Of a DNA stretch of 64,000 nucleotides, positions 1 through 9,686 are shown piece after piece. The translations under genes were made by a program, and so were the position numbers. The stretch covers positions 248,001 through 312,000 of the forward strand of contig SGBD01000001.1 of NCBI GenBank assembly GCA_004195035.1, written 5' to 3'. The first letter of the stretch is position 1. Each line of letters begins with the position of its first letter. This DNA comes from Candidatus Acidulodesulfobacterium ferriphilum (GTDB taxonomy: Bacteria; SZUA-79; Acidulodesulfobacterales; Acidulodesulfobacteraceae). The notes under the pieces are model-generated. The model was not told the DNA's origin, did not search any database, and saw nothing but the letters and a program-made list of their open reading frames with translations.

Positions 1-334
1 CCATACCGTAAAGTTTTGCATGAAAATTAAGATTTTCATAAGCGCTCAGGTCATTATCGAGGGTCGGGTCCTGAAATACAAGCCCTATGGATTTCCTTAC
101 ATCTTTTCTGTTTGTGAGGGTATTATAACCATTTATATATGCAATGCCGCTTGTTTGACGAACCAAAGCGCACAGAATCTTTATAGTAGTTGTTTTTCCG
201 GCGCCGTTCGGCCCCAAAAAGGCAAAAAATTCGCCTTTATTTACGCTAAAAGATATATCATTTACAGCAACTATATCCTTATATTTTTTAACTAAATGCT
301 CGACCAGTATGGCAAATTCAAAATTAACCGGCAT
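1..334 (-). CDS. ABC transporter ATP-binding protein, N-terminal part (runs off the window)
   Basis: This is the first 111 codons of an ATPase subunit of an ABC transporter; the rest lies beyond the window edge. The Walker A motif GPNGAGKTTT is visible at about residues 41-50 and a Q-loop (LVFQDPTLD) near residues 89-97. This layout is typical of DrrA/CcmA-type multidrug or export ATPases, which work as cytoplasmic dimers under a separate permease. The ATG chosen has a GAGAGG ribosome binding site six bases upstream. The signature motif, Walker B and partner permease are not visible, so the substrate cannot be inferred. Confidence 0.9.
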   Translation of the reverse strand, partial: MPVNFEFAILVEHLVKKYKDIVAVNDISFSVNKGEFFAFLGPNGAGKTTTIKILCALVRQTSGIAYINGYNTLTNRKDVRKSIGLVFQDPTLDNDLSAYENLNFHAKLYGM

Positions 335-487
335 AACGACCTCTCGCTTTTAAACATGAAATTTATATTTTCTGGTTCACCTTTTATTGCGCATTATTGA
401 ATAATATTATAAAATATAACATTAGCATAGTAAAACATTAATTTCGCAAGAAAGTTCCGATTTAACGATTTAAAAATATTAATTTTT

Positions 488-862
488 ATGGAAAAAGAAT
501 CTATAGTTCTTCTCGGGCATGGTTCAAGGAGAAGCGAAGCAAATAATATACTTAAAAGCATAGTAAAAATAATCAAGCCGAAGTTTCTTGGAATTAATAT
601 AGAATACGCCTTTTTAGAGCTTGCGGAGCCTAATATCAGGGATATTATAGAAAAATTAGCCGCAAACCGCTATGATTCTATATATGTCATACCGTATTTT
701 TTATATTCCGGAAACCATGTGTCCAGAGATATTCCAGAGATATTAGGCGAGTACAGGGAAAAATACCCTGATATCAAGTTAAAATTAGGAGACTATCTTG
801 GAATTGACGAAAGATTAGCGGAACTTGTAATGGAAAGAATCGAATCCATAAAATTAGCTTAA
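488..862 (+). CDS. cbiX: Sirohydrochlorin cobaltochelatase / ferrochelatase, CbiX short form
   Basis: A small single-domain chelatase that inserts Co2+ (cobalamin route) or Fe2+ (siroheme route) into sirohydrochlorin. The signature GHGSRRSE is at residues 10-17 (His11), and the second metal-binding segment, FLYSGNHVSRDIP with His77, follows. At 124 residues it matches the short CbiX/SirB class that acts as a homodimer. There is no obvious Shine-Dalgarno sequence before the ATG. The next gene, a radical SAM protein of a cobalamin-binding-type family, begins four bases after the stop, so the two are probably one transcript. Siroheme is also the cofactor of DsrAB encoded elsewhere in the window, so either metal is plausible. 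Confidence 0.88.
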   Translation: MEKESIVLLGHGSRRSEANNILKSIVKIIKPKFLGINIEYAFLELAEPNIRDIIEKLAANRYDSIYVIPYFLYSGNHVSRDIPEILGEYREKYPDIKLKLGDYLGIDERLAELVMERIESIKLA

Positions 863-866
863 GCAG

Positions 867-2600
867 GTGAAAAATATTTTCAATAATATAAATATAAACA
901 ATATAAACAAACTCTACGACCTTTACCTTAAATCCGAACAAAACCGTTTAATAAAGCGTAAAGACGCCTCTCTGAACGCCGTCATTGTTTTTCCAAACTA
1001 TTACGGCGTTGCAATGTCAAATTTAGGCTTTTTAAGGGCATACGAATTAATTAATCAATCCGGCTTTATATCATGCGACAGGGCTTTTTTGCAGGATGAC
1101 ACATCAAAAGGCATCATATCCTTAGAAACCGGAAAAAGGCTCCAAACTTACGACCTTATATTTTTTTCTTTAAGCTATGAAAATGATTTTTATAATATTC
1201 TTTCAATTTTAGATGCCGGACAAATTCCGTTTTTATCCGCGGATAGAGACAAAACATTTCCGCTTATTATGGCAGGAGGAGTAATCGCTTTCTTAAACCC
1301 TGAACCTGTCGCCCCCATTTTTGATATGTTATTCGTTGGAGAGGCTGAGGCGATATTCCCTGATTTTTTTAAAAATATTGAAAAGCATAATAGAATATCG
1401 CTAAAAAAAAATAAGAATGAAATTATAGAAGATTGTGGAAAAATTAGCGGTATTTATGTTCCTGCCGCTTATCAATTTATATTTGACGCTAAAAAAGTAA
1501 ATGTATTGAAAGAAATTAAAATCCTTCCCCGTTTCCCCGAAAAAATAAAACGAAGATGGGCGGGCAAAGATTTTATTTCTTCTTCGGCTATTACCACAAA
1601 ATTTTCCGAACTCAGCAACATAAATATGATCGAAATAGAACGGGGATGTAAAAGGGGGTGCCGTTTTTGCAGCGCGGGATATATCTATTTGCCGTTAAGG
1701 GAATCTAAACCCGATGATGTTTTAAAAACGATTGAATCGCTAAATGAAAACGAGAAAGCGGGGTTTGTGGGATTAGGCACAATGGACAGTAAAAATATCA
1801 GGAGGTTTATGGAGTTTTCATTGAACTCCAAAAAACCCTTTTCGTTATCGTCGATAAGGTTTGACTGCCTCGACGAAAATAATTTGAATTTAATAAAAGA
1901 AACTGGTTTAAAGACGATAACGCTCGGCATAGAAACGGGTTCTTCGAGACTTAAAAGATTGATAAACAAAGATATAAAAAATGAGGAAATAATAATTGTC
2001 CTTAAAAATATTATTGAAAAAGGAATAATGAACATAAAGTCTTATTTTATGGTCGGACTTCCTTGCGAAGAAAAACAAGATTTAGATGAGACGATAAATT
2101 TAATAAAAACAATGCAAAAGGAATTCGTATCGTCTTCCAAAATTAACAAAAGGATAGGCTCGCTTACCGTCTCATTTAGCCCGTTTGTTCCAAAAGCATG
2201 GACGCCTCTTCAGTGGGAAAATCTTGAGGATTTAACGATACTCAGGCATAAAATGGATTACATCTCGAACAGCCTCAAACATCTGCCAAATCTTAATATA
2301 AAAATAAACCAGGTTAAAAGCGCTTATATCGAAGCTTTTTTTGCGAGGGGTTCAAGGCTGTCGTTAGATATTCTGATTAATTCCCATAAGAATAAAATAA
2401 GTTTAAAAAAGGCGGCCAAAAGTTCCGGTTTTAATATAAACGACTTTATAAGAAAATTTAATACAAACGAACTTTTGCCATGGGAGATAATAGACCAGGG
2501 TGTCACAAAAAAATATCTTTTAAAAGAGTATAAAAATAGCACCCTCTTTAAAACAACACCTCAATGTTTTGAAGGATGTAAAAGATGCGGGGTGTGTTGA
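867..2600 (+). CDS. Radical SAM protein with N-terminal B12-binding-like domain (TIGR03960-like)
   Basis: An iron-sulfur enzyme expected to cleave S-adenosylmethionine. The N-terminal 190 residues resemble the Rossmann-like B12-binding domain of the TIGR03960 family (FFSLSYENDFYNILSILDAG, then AGGVIAFLNPEP), although no clear DxHxxG cobalamin motif is visible. The radical SAM CxxxCxxC motif is at Cys261, Cys265 and Cys268, and residues 567-577 form an unusual cysteine-rich end (CFEGCKRCGVC) that may bind a second cluster. Translation appears to begin at GTG, overlapping a weak AGGTG ribosome binding site just after cbiX. It converges on the regulator gene downstream with only two bases between the stops. 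Its substrate is unknown. Confidence 0.75.
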   Translation: MKNIFNNININNINKLYDLYLKSEQNRLIKRKDASLNAVIVFPNYYGVAMSNLGFLRAYELINQSGFISCDRAFLQDDTSKGIISLETGKRLQTYDLIFFSLSYENDFYNILSILDAGQIPFLSADRDKTFPLIMAGGVIAFLNPEPVAPIFDMLFVGEAEAIFPDFFKNIEKHNRISLKKNKNEIIEDCGKISGIYVPAAYQFIFDAKKVNVLKEIKILPRFPEKIKRRWAGKDFISSSAITTKFSELSNINMIEIERGCKRGCRFCSAGYIYLPLRESKPDDVLKTIESLNENEKAGFVGLGTMDSKNIRRFMEFSLNSKKPFSLSSIRFDCLDENNLNLIKETGLKTITLGIETGSSRLKRLINKDIKNEEIIIVLKNIIEKGIMNIKSYFMVGLPCEEKQDLDETINLIKTMQKEFVSSSKINKRIGSLTVSFSPFVPKAWTPLQWENLEDLTILRHKMDYISNSLKHLPNLNIKINQVKSAYIEAFFARGSRLSLDILINSHKNKISLKKAAKSSGFNINDFIRKFNTNELLPWEIIDQGVTKKYLLKEYKNSTLFKTTPQCFEGCKRCGVC

Positions 2601-2602
2601 GG

Positions 2603-2938
2603 TTAAGGGGTATGTTGATAATTTTCTAAAAATTTTTCTTCCTTTCTTAAAAGTTCTTCATACATATTTATTAAATTTTTTGCCTCTTTTGTAAGAACGG
2701 ACCCTCCGCCGTGCTTACCGCCGATTTTTTTATTCACCAGCTCAAAGCCGAATCTTTTTTCCATAAGAGTTATAAAACTCCACGCTTTTTTATAAGAATA
2801 CTTGAGTTCTTTCGCGGCAGCAGATATAGAGCCCGAAGATTCAATCTTTTTAAGAAGGATAAGCCTTCCCATTCCAAAAACAGGTTCCCCATCCTTTTCA
2901 AGCCATATTTTTGCTTTTATGTCAAGGTTCTCCCCCAT
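2603..2938 (-). CDS. ModE-type N-terminal HTH transcriptional regulator
   Basis: A 111-residue protein made of a single winged helix-turn-helix of the ModE/LysR-like type. The helix pair is in SGSISAAAKELKYSYKKAWSF (split: SGSISAAAKE then LKYSYKKAWSF) at about residues 35-55, followed by the basic wing around KKIGGKHGGGSVLT. Family members with a C-terminal Mop domain sense molybdate. Here no Mop domain follows, so it is a stand-alone DNA-binding protein whose ligand cannot be told. It starts nine bases after the ftsZ stop and may be read from the end of the dcw transcript. No good ribosome binding site precedes the ATG. Confidence 0.8.
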   Translation of the reverse strand: MGENLDIKAKIWLEKDGEPVFGMGRLILLKKIESSGSISAAAKELKYSYKKAWSFITLMEKRFGFELVNKKIGGKHGGGSVLTKEAKNLINMYEELLRKEEKFLENYQHTP

Positions 2939-2947
2939 TTTTTTATC

Positions 2948-4105
2948 TTAATCCGCCTGCCTCCTTAAAAAGGTTGGTATATCATATTTTTCATTTTCAT
3001 AATCGTCTTCTTCATGATCGCCAAACCTTTCGATATATTCATTTTTATCCGGTTTGCCTGTATTTTGTCCAAATTTATTATTTATATTTATGGTTTCCAA
3101 ATTTTTATCATTTGTCGGATTAGAAACCTGAACAGGGGAAATTTTGACATCTTTCCCAAACCCCGTGGCTATCACGGTTAACATCATCTTGTCCCCCAAA
3201 GTGTCATCTATTACCGCTCCGAATATGATATTAGCGTCAGGATGGGCTTCCGATTTAATCTTCTCGGCAGCTTCATTGACATCAAAAAGCGTCATATCTG
3301 GTCCGCCTGCAACATTGATAAGCAGCCCTCTTGCGCCTTCTATGCTGATATCTTCGAGCAACGGACTTGAAATCGCCTTTTGAGCGGCTTCCAAAGCCTT
3401 ATTATCGCCCTCCGCTATACCTGTGCCCATAAGAGCCATCCCCATTTCCGACATTATAGTCTTGACATCGGCAAAATCGACATTTACAAGACCATGAATA
3501 TTTATTAAATCCGAAATACCTTTAACGGCTTGAAGAAGAACCTCGTCAACCTTTTTAAAGGCATCGACCATCGAGGTCGATTTTCCTGCAACGGCTAAAA
3601 GCCTCTGATTTGGTATTGTTATCACCGTATCCACGACCGATTTAAGTTCCCTTAGCCCTTCTTCGGCCTGCCTCATTCTTCTATTGCCCTCAAAAAAGAA
3701 CGGTTTGGTAACAACGGCAACCGTTAAAGCGCCAATTTCTCTGGCTATTTCGGCAATTATCGGGGCGCCGCCTGTCCCTGTTCCGCCGCCAAGCCCCGCG
3801 GTTATGAAAACCATATCCGAGCCGTTTAAAATTTCTCGTATTCTATCCCTGTCTTCGATAGCCGATTGTTTCCCTATTTCAGGATCTGCCCCTGCTCCAA
3901 GCCCTTTTGTGATTTTTTCTCCAAGTTGAATTTTTATATTGGAAACACTCGCTTTTAACGCCTGAGCATCCGTATTAGCGACGATAAACTCTGCACCAGA
4001 TAAGCCCGATTTTATCATAGTATTAACGGCATTGCTTCCGCCCCCGCCGACGCCCACCACTTTTATTGTTGCCGATAATTCATTGTTTTCAACGAACTCT
4101 AACAT
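2948..4105 (-). CDS. ftsZ: Cell division protein FtsZ
   Basis: Tubulin-like GTPase that polymerises at mid-cell into the Z ring. The GTP-binding tubulin signature GGGTGTG lies at residues 106-112 and an N-terminal glycine-rich loop ([11 protein letters not shown]) at 18-28. A variable linker ends in the conserved C-terminal peptide [11 protein letters not shown] (375-385), which binds FtsA and other anchors. The 385-residue length is normal. It is the last cell-division gene of the dcw cluster, after ftsA, with a GGAGG ribosome binding site ahead of the ATG. Confidence 0.99.
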   Translation of the reverse strand: MLEFVENNELSATIKVVGVGGGGSNAVNTMIKSGLSGAEFIVANTDAQALKASVSNIKIQLGEKITKGLGAGADPEIGKQSAIEDRDRIREILNGSDMVFITAGLGGGTGTGGAPIIAEIAREIGALTVAVVTKPFFFEGNRRMRQAEEGLRELKSVVDTVITIPNQRLLAVAGKSTSMVDAFKKVDEVLLQAVKGISDLINIHGLVNVDFADVKTIMSEMGMALMGTGIAEGDNKALEAAQKAISSPLLEDISIEGARGLLINVAGGPDMTLFDVNEAAEKIKSEAHPDANIIFGAVIDDTLGDKMMLTVIATGFGKDVKISPVQVSNPTNDKNLETININNKFGQNTGKPDKNEYIERFGDHEEDDYENEKYDIPTFLRRQAD

Positions 4106-4178
4106 GGTAACCTCCTTGTCTATCTTTAAATATATCGTAAAATGTTTAATGTAAGTTTAGTATTATTATTAAATATTA

Positions 4179-5411
4179 TTAAAAAAATTCCTCCAACAAT
4201 TTTAAGAGCCTGTCCTTTATAGATTCAAAGACATTCTTCCCTCCCCTTTTAAATAACGGCTCTTTATTTTTATTGTTTTTAAAAGCATATTTAACAAGGC
4301 CGACGCCTGTCGAATATACGGGAGAACTTATGACATCCGTTAAGCCTCCGACATCTAAAGGCAATCCGATTCTCACGGGGGCATTAAAAATATCCCCCGC
4401 CAACTCCGAACAACCTTCTATTAGAGCAGCGCCCCCCGTGATAACATAGCCTGAAAGAATCTTGCTTTCTAAGCCGTTTTTTTCGATATTCTTTCTTATC
4501 CATGTAAAAATCTCACCCATTCTCTGCTCGACAATATTGCCGAGAACCTGTCTGGATATCGACCTTGGCGGCCTTCCTCCAAACCCTGGAATCTCTATTA
4601 TTTCATCCTTTCTTGCAAGAGATTCTTTAGCAATACCAAACTTTATCTTTATCTTTTCTGCGTCTAAAGGAACGGTTTTGGTTCCCAGCGATACATCGCT
4701 TGTAATACTTTGCCCGCCCTTGGGTATGACAAATGTGTGTATGATAGTTCCTCCAGAAAATATTGCAACATCGGTTGTTCCCCCGCCGATATCGATTAGC
4801 GCCACGCCCAATTCTTTTTCATCCTCGGTTAAAACAGCCTCGCTCGAGGCAATTTGTTCAAGAATTATATCGGACACATCTAATCCTGCTTTGTTTGCGC
4901 ACTTTACGATGTTCTGGGCGGCTATACTGGACGCCGTAACTATATGAACGCGCGCCTCAAGCCTTAAGCCGCTCATCCCGATAGGGTACTTGATATCATC
5001 CTGGTCATCGACGATAAACTCCTGCGGGATCACATGGATAACCTCATTATCGAGCGGTATTGCTATCGTTTTAGCCGCAGATATCACTCTATCCACATCC
5101 TGCTGGGTAACCTCCCTGCTTTTCACCGCCACAATGCCTCTGGAATTAAAACCTCGTATATGCGAACCGGCAATGCCGATAACGGCCTCCTGAATTTGAT
5201 AACCTGCCATAAGTTCCGCCTCTTCTACCGCTTTCGTAATGGAACCTACGGTATTTTCGATGTTCACTACAACCCCGTTTTTAAGCCCGGCGGAACTGCT
5301 TGAACCTACCCCTATTATTTCGAGGGAATCCTTTTTTACCTCGGCAACTATTGCGCAAACTTTGGTAGTTCCAATATCTAATCCGACAACGATATTGTTA
5401 CTCTTTTCCAA
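4179..5411 (-). CDS. ftsA: Cell division protein FtsA
   Basis: Actin-like ATPase that tethers FtsZ filaments to the membrane and recruits later divisome proteins. The N-terminus has the phosphate-1 signature VVGLDIGTTKVCAIVAEV and the middle has ALIDIGGGTTDVAIF (phosphate 2), both typical of the FtsA/actin superfamily. The extreme C-terminus (SIKDRLLKLLEEFF) is an amphipathic helix that fits the known membrane-targeting sequence. At 410 residues it is of usual size. It lies between ftsQ and ftsZ, as in most dcw clusters. Confidence 0.98.
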   Translation of the reverse strand: MEKSNNIVVGLDIGTTKVCAIVAEVKKDSLEIIGVGSSSSAGLKNGVVVNIENTVGSITKAVEEAELMAGYQIQEAVIGIAGSHIRGFNSRGIVAVKSREVTQQDVDRVISAAKTIAIPLDNEVIHVIPQEFIVDDQDDIKYPIGMSGLRLEARVHIVTASSIAAQNIVKCANKAGLDVSDIILEQIASSEAVLTEDEKELGVALIDIGGGTTDVAIFSGGTIIHTFVIPKGGQSITSDVSLGTKTVPLDAEKIKIKFGIAKESLARKDEIIEIPGFGGRPPRSISRQVLGNIVEQRMGEIFTWIRKNIEKNGLESKILSGYVITGGAALIEGCSELAGDIFNAPVRIGLPLDVGGLTDVISSPVYSTGVGLVKYAFKNNKNKEPLFKRGGKNVFESIKDRLLKLLEEFF

Positions 5412-5470
5412 TTTGACCTCTGAATTTCCACCTTCACGGGTGGGAATTAATTAATTTATATCTATTATTT

Positions 5471-6304
5471 TTATTTAAAAATATCCGAAGGTATCGCAGT
5501 CTTTTTATAGTCCGCAGGCAAAACCCTCGACCCGGGATTTACCGCAATAACCGCCTCATCCTTATACTCTAAATTAATATACTGCTTATACTTAAGGTGA
5601 ATCCTGTTTATTTCATAAAATAGCCTTTTAAGCGTTTTTAGCTTATTTTTATATCTTCCAATTCCAAACTTTATCAATGTACCGTTATTTGTGTAGATTA
5701 CTATACCGTTATCCTTTTCTAAATGTATCTCGCTAATATAATTCGAGATAACGGAAAACTTCGAAATATTTAAAAAATATATGGCCTTTTTTATCTTATT
5801 AAAATAATTATTCAAGCCGTCTTTGTTTAAACCTGTAATAACAGGATAATTATAGCCTATAGTCGAATTTGCCCTTCCCATAATATACCCGCTTTGGCTT
5901 ATATAATACAAATTTTCTTTATTTACTATTGCAAAAACATTCCTTTTTTTTAGGACAATGACAACCTTATCGGGATATTTTCTGTAAACCGTCACATCTT
6001 TAATCCATCTATCCGATGCAATCAACCTCGAAACCCGTTTTAAATCAATATTAAATAAATTTTCTCCTTTATATAAGCCTGCCAGCCTTAAAACTTTCAC
6101 TTTTTCTGCATAACTTATGCCTTTTCCTGTTATACTAATTTTTTTAAGAACGAATAACTTTTTCTTATAAATAATATAGTTATACGCCCTGTACCCAAAA
6201 AAACCGGCGGCTAAAACAAAAACCGTTATCCCTGCGGCATAAATATATTTTAAGAAATGTATCTTCAGGGCTTTTTTTTTATTCTTATTTTTTAGTAATC
6301 GCAT
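5471..6304 (-). CDS. ftsQ: Cell division protein FtsQ/DivIB
   Basis: Bitopic divisome protein linking early and late division proteins. A lysine-rich cytoplasmic stretch (residues 1-17) is followed by one transmembrane helix at about 20-42 and a POTRA-type domain starting near FVLKKISITGKGISY. The FtsQ domain proper follows and ends near residue 255. At 277 residues it is normal. The start overlaps the end of ddl by 20 bases, which fits translational coupling. Divergence is high, as is usual for FtsQ, so the name rests on the topology and the position between ddl and ftsA. Confidence 0.92.
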   Translation of the reverse strand: MRLLKNKNKKKALKIHFLKYIYAAGITVFVLAAGFFGYRAYNYIIYKKKLFVLKKISITGKGISYAEKVKVLRLAGLYKGENLFNIDLKRVSRLIASDRWIKDVTVYRKYPDKVVIVLKKRNVFAIVNKENLYYISQSGYIMGRANSTIGYNYPVITGLNKDGLNNYFNKIKKAIYFLNISKFSVISNYISEIHLEKDNGIVIYTNNGTLIKFGIGRYKNKLKTLKRLFYEINRIHLKYKQYINLEYKDEAVIAVNPGSRVLPADYKKTAIPSDIFK

Positions 6305-7220
6305 CTATGGTGATATTTTCTATTAATTCGTTAAAACTTATGCCTTTATTCCCTGCAATCATTGGAACCAAGCTAAATTCGGTCAATCCCGGAAGCGTAT
6401 TAATTTCCAGCACATAGGCATTCCCTTCGCCGCCTAATATCATGTCGGTTCTTGAAACCCCTTTACAGCCGATAAGTTTATGAGCGTTAACGGCGGCAGA
6501 CTCACATGCGTCATATTCTTCTTTGCTCAGAATAGGATCTAATAAATATTCCGTTTGTCCCTTCGTATATTTAGCGGCATAAGAATAAAAAACATCCTTT
6601 GGCTTTACCTCTACGCACCCGAGAGGCTTTCCCGAAACCACTGCAAATTGTATTTCCCTCCCTTTTATATACTTTTCTACCAATATTTCATCGTCATATT
6701 TAAAAGCATTATTCAGCGCCTGTTCAAGTTCTTCCCCTGTGGAATTAACAATAGAGCAACCGACGCTTGACCCTGAAGAATTGGGTTTAACAAAATACGG
6801 CGGATTAAATTGTCCAAATTTGCTTTTAAAAACCTCCCCTTCCCTATCTTCATCTTTTACAACCAAAAAGAACGGGGGGGTTTTCAAACCATAGTAGCTA
6901 AATATTACCTTCGACCTTATTTTATCCATTGCAATGGCGCTTGCCTCAACACCTGAACCAGTGTATGGAATACCAAATAAATCAAGAACCCCCTGCACCC
7001 TTCCGTCCTCTCCGAAAGTCCCGTGAAGCGCGATAAAACATATGTCTATTTTTTTTAAATTTTCGGTAAAGTTCTCATCCGTATCGAAACCAAAAGCATC
7101 ATACCCCATTCCTATAAACGCGTTTAAAACGGCATTGCCGGTCTTAAGTGATATTTCTCTTTCGGCAGATCTTCCGCCCATTAAAACGCCGATTCGTAAT
7201 TTTTTTAAACTGTCTTTCAT
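6285..7220 (-). CDS. ddl: D-alanine--D-alanine ligase
   Basis: ATP-grasp enzyme that joins two D-alanines for the peptidoglycan stem peptide. The N-terminal motif VLMGGRSAEREISLKTG (residues 13-29) and the ALHGTFGEDG segment that holds the first D-Ala are clear. The ATP-grasp core includes FVKPNSSGSSVG and the metal-binding end VLEINTLPGLTE. At 311 residues it is the short, DdlB-like type usually found inside dcw clusters. It lies between murB and ftsQ. Confidence 0.97.
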   Translation of the reverse strand: MKDSLKKLRIGVLMGGRSAEREISLKTGNAVLNAFIGMGYDAFGFDTDENFTENLKKIDICFIALHGTFGEDGRVQGVLDLFGIPYTGSGVEASAIAMDKIRSKVIFSYYGLKTPPFFLVVKDEDREGEVFKSKFGQFNPPYFVKPNSSGSSVGCSIVNSTGEELEQALNNAFKYDDEILVEKYIKGREIQFAVVSGKPLGCVEVKPKDVFYSYAAKYTKGQTEYLLDPILSKEEYDACESAAVNAHKLIGCKGVSRTDMILGGEGNAYVLEINTLPGLTEFSLVPMIAGNKGISFNELIENITIDAITKK

Positions 7221-7234
7221 TTGATATCCGCGAT

Positions 7235-8176
7235 TCAGATTATCTTTATTTCCGTGCTTAATTTTATGCCCTTCCGTAATAATGCCGTTTTTTGGATGTT
7301 CTTTATTAATTCAAGTATATCTTCCGCACTGGCCATGCCTTTGTTTATTATGAAATTAGCATGTTTATCCGACACTGCCGCATCTCCGTTAGAAAAACCC
7401 TTAAACCCGATTTCCTCGATAATTTTTCCCGCTGAATCGCCTTCGGGATTTTTAAAAATACAACCTAAAGAATATTCCCCCAACGGCTGTCTTAACTTTC
7501 TTTCTTTGAAAAGATTTATATTATCTGCTATCTTTGATTTGTCCGACCTGTTCAGCGATAAAGTTACCCCTGTAATAAAGTAACCTTCGCCCACGCCATT
7601 GACATCAAGATTACGGTATGAAAATTGCAAGTCCTTTTTTTCGATATTTAATTTAATCCCTTCCTTAGTAATAATTTCTATACCCTCTACGATATTCCCC
7701 GCCACGCTTTCCTTAGACCCTGCGTTCATTCTAACCGCTCCACCTAAAGTACCGGGAATCCCAAAAAAGAATTCGCATCCGCTTAAACAATTTTTTACGG
7801 CATAGTTTAAAACTTGGGATAAAGCTACGCCTGAACCTGCTCTTAAACTTATTTTAGAATTATCCTTTTTCTCTGCCGGATAATCTATTTCTTTTATATG
7901 CCGAAATCCCTTTTTAAAAGATATGACGGGAAAGCTGATCCTTGCATCTTTAAAAAGGGTGTTTGTTCCGCGGCCTATTATAATGTAATTGCGAGAGTTC
8001 TCTTTTAACAAACGGATTATAAAAAACAGTTCCTGTTCGTCTTTTGGAAAAATGATTATATCGCATTTTCCGCCTATTTTGATTGAAGTATATAAAGACA
8101 TGGGTTCATTTTCGATGAACTCTACGCCATTTTCTCTTAAACCGTTTACTATGTTTATGTTATCTAAATTATTCAT
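7235..8176 (-). CDS. murB: UDP-N-acetylenolpyruvoylglucosamine reductase MurB
   Basis: Flavoenzyme that reduces UDP-GlcNAc-enolpyruvate with NADPH to give UDP-MurNAc, the second committed step of peptidoglycan synthesis. FAD-binding features are IIIGRGTNTLF (near residue 75) and FFGIPGTLGGAVRMNAG (about 135-152). The C-terminal part has LGCIFKNPEGDSAGKIIEE, with the catalytic glycine-serine-like region of the type II (shorter, YxS-less) enzymes, and a final HANFI motif. At 313 residues it is typical. It follows murC in the same operon. Confidence 0.97.
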   Translation of the reverse strand: MNNLDNINIVNGLRENGVEFIENEPMSLYTSIKIGGKCDIIIFPKDEQELFFIIRLLKENSRNYIIIGRGTNTLFKDARISFPVISFKKGFRHIKEIDYPAEKKDNSKISLRAGSGVALSQVLNYAVKNCLSGCEFFFGIPGTLGGAVRMNAGSKESVAGNIVEGIEIITKEGIKLNIEKKDLQFSYRNLDVNGVGEGYFITGVTLSLNRSDKSKIADNINLFKERKLRQPLGEYSLGCIFKNPEGDSAGKIIEEIGFKGFSNGDAAVSDKHANFIINKGMASAEDILELIKNIQKTALLRKGIKLSTEIKII

Positions 8177-8204
8177 ATAAAAATAAGCTAATAAGTATTA
8201 TTTT

Positions 8205-9662
8205 TCATGATTGTTTTAAAATAAGATTAGCCAATTGAGAAGACGGCTGTCTGTCCTGTTTAACATTTTTAGATTTAACTTTAACCTTACCTGGTTTATC
8301 TTTGCTATTGTACAAAAATTCATCGCAACTCTTTGTTATATCGCCTGCTCCCAAAAATATTACCATTTCCCCGCCTTTTAAAATGGTTTTCAAATTAGAT
8401 GTTATATCCTTCTTATCGGGAACATAATAAACATTTTTATAACCGGCGCAGCGCATCTTTTCACTTAAGGCAAAAGATGACGCCCCTTCTATTTCGCTTT
8501 CTCCTGCCGAATAAACATCGGTTATCATAACGGCATCGGCGATTTTGAGAGAGGATGCAAAGTCTTCCATTAAATTCTTCATTCTTGAATATCTATGAGG
8601 CTGAAAAACGGCAACGATATGCCTGTTCCAATTTTTGGCAGCCTTGAGTGTAGCCGTAATTTCAACAGGGTGATGGGCATAATCATCTACTATTATCAGT
8701 CTGTCGTCTTCTTTTTTAATCTGAAACCTTCTTTCGACTCCATGAAAATTCTTTAAAGCCTTTTGAATATATGCCGTCTTTATTCCCGACTCCACGGCTA
8801 AGGTTATTGCTGCAAGGGCATTTGAAACATTATGAATCCCCGGAACGGATAAGTTAAATTTTCCTATGAATTTCCCTTTTGAATAAGCATCAAAAACCGA
8901 TGAATCTTTCTCGATAGCAATATTCAGAGCGTAGTAATCAGCTTTTTGTTCGATTCCGTAAGTAAAATACTTTTTATTTATTTCGGGGAAAATAGACCTT
9001 AGCAAGCGGTTGTCCGCGCATAGCACGGCAAAACCAAAAAAGGGCGTATTATTAATAAAGTCTTTAAAAGCTGATTTTAAATTTTCTATATCGCCGTAAT
9101 AGCACAGATGCTCATAATCAATGTTCGTGACAACGCAATAATCGGGCTTAAGCTTTAAAAATGAACCGTCGCTCTCATCAGCCTCTACGACCATAAAATC
9201 ACCCTTCCCAACCTTTGAATGCATACCCATTCCAAAGACCTTTCCCCCGACGACAAAAGTCGGATCAAGCCCTGCTTCACCGAATATATTGGATACCATC
9301 GATGTTGTCGTTGTTTTCCCGTGAGAACCCGCAATAGCTATACCCTTTTTTAAGGATAGGAGCTCGGCAAGCATCTCTGCGCGCCTTAAAACCGTAAGTT
9401 TCTTATTTTTCGCATACAAAAGCTCGACATTATCGTCTTGAATAGCCGTAGAATAGACAACCACTTCCGAATCCGCCAAGTTTTCAGGATTGTGGCCAAT
9501 GAAGACTTTACCGCCAATGGATTCTATCTTTTCGATAGTCTTGCTATACTCGATATCCGAACCGGTAACCGCATAACCCGAATTGATAAGAACTTCCGCA
9601 ATGCCGCTCATACCTGAACCGCCAATTCCGATAAGGTGAACCCTTTTGACGCCGTTTTTCAT
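8205..9662 (-). CDS. murC: UDP-N-acetylmuramate--L-alanine ligase MurC
   Basis: Cytoplasmic ATP-dependent ligase that adds L-alanine to UDP-MurNAc. The N-terminal Rossmann domain begins VHLIGIGGSGMSGIAEVL, the ATP loop GSHGKTTTT lies near residue 112, and the UDP/ADP-binding Mur-ligase motifs continue (VEADESDGSF; VDDYAHHPVE). At 485 residues it is slightly longer than average because of a lysine-rich tail (about residues 455-485) with no recognisable fold. A GGAG ribosome binding site precedes the ATG. Confidence 0.98.
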   Translation of the reverse strand: MKNGVKRVHLIGIGGSGMSGIAEVLINSGYAVTGSDIEYSKTIEKIESIGGKVFIGHNPENLADSEVVVYSTAIQDDNVELLYAKNKKLTVLRRAEMLAELLSLKKGIAIAGSHGKTTTTSMVSNIFGEAGLDPTFVVGGKVFGMGMHSKVGKGDFMVVEADESDGSFLKLKPDYCVVTNIDYEHLCYYGDIENLKSAFKDFINNTPFFGFAVLCADNRLLRSIFPEINKKYFTYGIEQKADYYALNIAIEKDSSVFDAYSKGKFIGKFNLSVPGIHNVSNALAAITLAVESGIKTAYIQKALKNFHGVERRFQIKKEDDRLIIVDDYAHHPVEITATLKAAKNWNRHIVAVFQPHRYSRMKNLMEDFASSLKIADAVMITDVYSAGESEIEGASSFALSEKMRCAGYKNVYYVPDKKDITSNLKTILKGGEMVIFLGAGDITKSCDEFLYNSKDKPGKVKVKSKNVKQDRQPSSQLANLILKQS

Positions 9663-9686
9663 TATAACGCTCCTTAAACTTAAATT

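Noticed and set aside
20-295. Open frame on the plus strand at the left edge
   Set aside because: The minus strand encodes an ABC ATPase with Walker A and Q-loop across the same bases, so the plus frame is a shadow.
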